Positions 5,757-7,269 of a DNA stretch of 7,269 bases are shown here, one piece after another. How positions within the stretch are numbered: position 1 is the first letter of the stretch; each line of letters opens with the position of its first letter. The notes under the pieces were generated by a model. That model saw only the letters and a program-made list of their open reading frames with translations. It searched no databases and was not told the origin of the DNA. Source of the stretch: an uncultured Eubacteriales bacterium (GTDB lineage: Bacteria > Bacillota > Clostridia > Oscillospirales > Oscillospiraceae); NCBI GenBank assembly GCA_900549885.1, contig URQA01000124.1, positions 1 through 7,269 of the forward strand. The letters run 5' to 3'. Both the position numbers and the translations under genes were made by a program.

Positions 5757-6887
5757 TCAGAGCCTGACCAGCTCATACTGCCGGGAGCCCAGGCCAATTT
5801 TTTCTGCGTGGGCCAGGCAGCTACGCCACTCCGACTCCGGGCTGGAATTGGTGAAGTGGTCGTGGAGGTCCTGGAAGCCGGGCTTGGCTAAATTGTCCGC
5901 CAATTGGCTGTTGGGCATGGGCTGGGCGGCCAGGCAGGCATCCACGCAGGCTTGGTCCAAAGCCAGGGGATCGAAGGAGGCGAACATACCGATATTGGGC
6001 AGAATGGGGGCATCGTTCTCGCAGTGGCAGTCGCAGTTGGGGGACACGTCTACCACCAAGGAAATGTGAAAACTAGGCCGTCCGTCCACCACCGCCTTAG
6101 CATATTCAGCCATGCGGCAGTTGAGCACCTCATTGGCATTGTCATCATCAAAGGAGATGGCGTCAAAGTTGCAGGCGCCCAGGCACCGACCGCAGCCCAC
6201 ACAGTGGTCATGGTCCACATGCATCTTCTTGGCGCCCTCGTCAAAGACCAGGCCGCCGTTGGCGCACTCCCGCTGGCAGCGGCGGCAGCCCCGGCACAGC
6301 TCGGGGTCGATACTGGGCTTGCCGCTGCTGTGCTGCTCGGTCTTGCCCGCCCGGGAGCCGCAGCCCATACCGATATTTTTGATGGCGCCACCAAAGCCGG
6401 TCATCTCGTGGCCCTTGAAGTGAGTGAGACTGATAAACACGTCCGCGTCCATAATGGCCCGACCGATCTTGGCCTCCTTAACGTACTCGCCCCCCACCAC
6501 AGGAACGGCGATATCATCGGTGCCCTTCAGTCCGTCTCCGATGAGGATGGGACAACCCACTGTCAGCGGCGTAAACCCATTTTCCCAGGCGCATTCCAGG
6601 TGTTCCAGAGCATTTTTCCGGCTTCCGGGGTACATCGTGTTGCAGTCGGTGAGGAAAGGCTTACCCCCCAGCTCCTTGACCACGTCCGCCACCGCCCGGG
6701 CGTAATTGGGCCGGAGATAGCTGATGTTGCCCAGCTCTCCAAAGTGCAGCTTGATGGCCACGAATTTGCCATCCATGTCGATCTGGCCGACCCCTGCAGC
6801 CCGGATGAGCTTTTTCAGCTTGGCGGGCAGCCCGTCGCCAAAGGCCCGTGTGCGGAAGTCGGTAAAATAGACCTTCGCTTTTTCCAT
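5757..6887 (-). CDS. DUF362 domain-containing 4Fe-4S protein
   Basis: A 376-residue cytoplasmic protein of the DUF362 family with a central ferredoxin-type domain. The N-terminal DUF362 part includes VAIKLHFGELGNISYLRP (43-60) and ISLTHFKGHEMTGFGGAIKN (152-171), followed by GMGCGSRAGK (173-182). Two cluster motifs follow: C198, C201, C204, C208 and C229, C232, C235, C239, each CxxCxxCxxxC. The final cysteines are followed by A and N rather than the usual proline. A further cysteine cluster CDCHC is at 285-289, before the family block NIGMFASFDPLALDQACVD (298-316). A role in electron transfer or redox chemistry is inferred; the substrate is unknown. The ATG at 6887-6885 is preferred because GGAG stands 6 bases upstream. 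A GTG four codons earlier sits on top of AGGAG. It has its own promoter and terminator and appears monocistronic. Confidence 0.94.
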   Translation of the reverse strand: MEKAKVYFTDFRTRAFGDGLPAKLKKLIRAAGVGQIDMDGKFVAIKLHFGELGNISYLRPNYARAVADVVKELGGKPFLTDCNTMYPGSRKNALEHLECAWENGFTPLTVGCPILIGDGLKGTDDIAVPVVGGEYVKEAKIGRAIMDADVFISLTHFKGHEMTGFGGAIKNIGMGCGSRAGKTEQHSSGKPSIDPELCRGCRRCQRECANGGLVFDEGAKKMHVDHDHCVGCGRCLGACNFDAISFDDDNANEVLNCRMAEYAKAVVDGRPSFHISLVVDVSPNCDCHCENDAPILPNIGMFASFDPLALDQACVDACLAAQPMPNSQLADNLAKPGFQDLHDHFTNSSPESEWRSCLAHAEKIGLGSRQYELVRL

Positions 6888-6924
6888 AGGGTTCTCCACT
6901 CCTGTTCCAATGAATTTCCATTAC

Positions 6925-6954
6925 AGAATACACCCAGACCAGGGAACCCGTCAA
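6925..6954 (-). promoter_or_regulatory. Candidate promoter of the DUF362 gene
   Basis: Minus-strand TTGACG (6954-6949), an 18-base spacer and TATTCT (6930-6925), between the ppk stop and the DUF362 start. The -35 is good and the -10 moderate. The start would be near 6918, giving a leader of about 30 bases. Read-through from ppk is also possible because no clear terminator separates the genes. Confidence 0.5.
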
Positions 6955-6996
6955 GCTGGAGCAGGGTTCTGTCCCGGAAAAATTAGGCCAGCCGCC

Positions 6997-7269
6997 TTAC
7001 CGCCGGAATAGTCTTTTCAAGCAGGTCCGAACAGGGCTGCCCTTCCTCCGAAATGAGACGGGGGCGCGCAGCACTGCATCCTCCATGAGTACCTCGTGGC
7101 AGTTAATGGGACTGGAATGAGAGGGCACTGATGTGTAGATCCCATCGGGCCCCATACGCCGGGCCTTGGTGTTATCCATGCGCTGCGCCTCAATGATCCG
7201 GTGGATCTTAGCCCGGGCCTGCCGGCTGCGGATCGGGCAAGCCACTTCCACCCGGCGCTCCATCTTTCG
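6997..7269 (-). CDS. ppk1: Polyphosphate kinase 1, C-terminal end (5' part missing)
   Basis: The last 90 residues of a protein that continues beyond the right edge. The sequence matches the C-terminal domain of PPK1, the enzyme that reversibly transfers the ATP gamma-phosphate to polyphosphate. Recognisable blocks are RKMERRVEVACPI (the region after the conserved 'NxxRRVE' strand), the helix ARAKIHRIIEAQRMDNTKAR, the MGPDGIY turn, and the terminal HEVLMEDAV helix. The tail is basic and ends LKRLFRR. PPK1 is usually about 690-720 residues, so some 600 residues, including the catalytic histidine, are outside the window and cannot be checked. The TAA is at 6999-6997. The DUF362 gene follows on the same strand after 109 bases with its own promoter. 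Confidence 0.85.
   Translation of the reverse strand, partial: RKMERRVEVACPIRSRQARAKIHRIIEAQRMDNTKARRMGPDGIYTSVPSHSSPINCHEVLMEDAVLRAPVSFRRKGSPVRTCLKRLFRR

Noticed and set aside
5396..5767. Plus-strand frames of 112 and 123 residues
   Set aside because: They have no ribosome binding site or recognisable domain, and they run across the promoter of the RNA gene and the DUF362 terminator.
6888..6899. GTG start four codons upstream for the DUF362 protein
   Set aside because: The GTG overlaps the AGGAG sequence, while the ATG at 6887 has GGAG at a normal 6-base distance.
6978..6997. Possible terminator right after ppk1
   Set aside because: The stem AGGC/GCCT is only four pairs. Five T residues follow, but the hairpin is too weak to call.

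Overview
The window looks like GC-rich chromosomal DNA from a Bacillota (Clostridia-type) bacterium, plausibly an Oscillospiraceae gut anaerobe. This is an inference from strong AGGAGG-type ribosome binding sites, TTGACA/TATAAT promoters with 17-base spacers, GC-rich third codon positions, and the gene set (PcrA-type helicase, SfsA, DUF1643, a clostridial-style DUF362 ferredoxin-like protein, PPK1). Nothing indicates a phage, an insertion sequence or a CRISPR array. No tRNA or rRNA was found.

Layout, left to right. Positions 3-2084 (minus) hold most of a PcrA/UvrD superfamily 1 helicase whose C-terminus lies beyond the left edge. It has its own promoter with a perfect TATAAT. Positions 2253-3999 (minus) hold a two-gene operon: an unrecognised 337-residue protein with an HExxH metalloprotease-like motif, then sfsA. 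The two genes overlap by 11 bases and share a good promoter at 4049-4077. Positions 4074-4326 (minus) hold a doubtful small reading frame that may be the remains of a gene. Positions 4458-5078 (plus) hold the only plus-strand gene, a DUF1643 protein with its own promoter.

Positions 5079-5756 have no convincing protein gene. On the minus strand this stretch contains a near-consensus promoter (5546-5574), about 350 bases of A-rich, hairpin-containing sequence, and two tandem intrinsic terminators ending near 5191. That is the architecture of a stand-alone non-coding RNA. I cannot assign it to a known RNA family, and it is the most interesting part of the window.

Positions 5757-6887 (minus) hold a DUF362 protein with two 4Fe-4S motifs, its own candidate promoter and a strong terminator hairpin. 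Positions 6997-7269 (minus) hold the last 90 residues of polyphosphate kinase (PPK1), which continues beyond the right edge.

Apart from the HExxH/sfsA pair, the genes look like separate transcription units with housekeeping roles (DNA repair, polyphosphate, iron-sulfur chemistry), and I see no sign that they act in one pathway.
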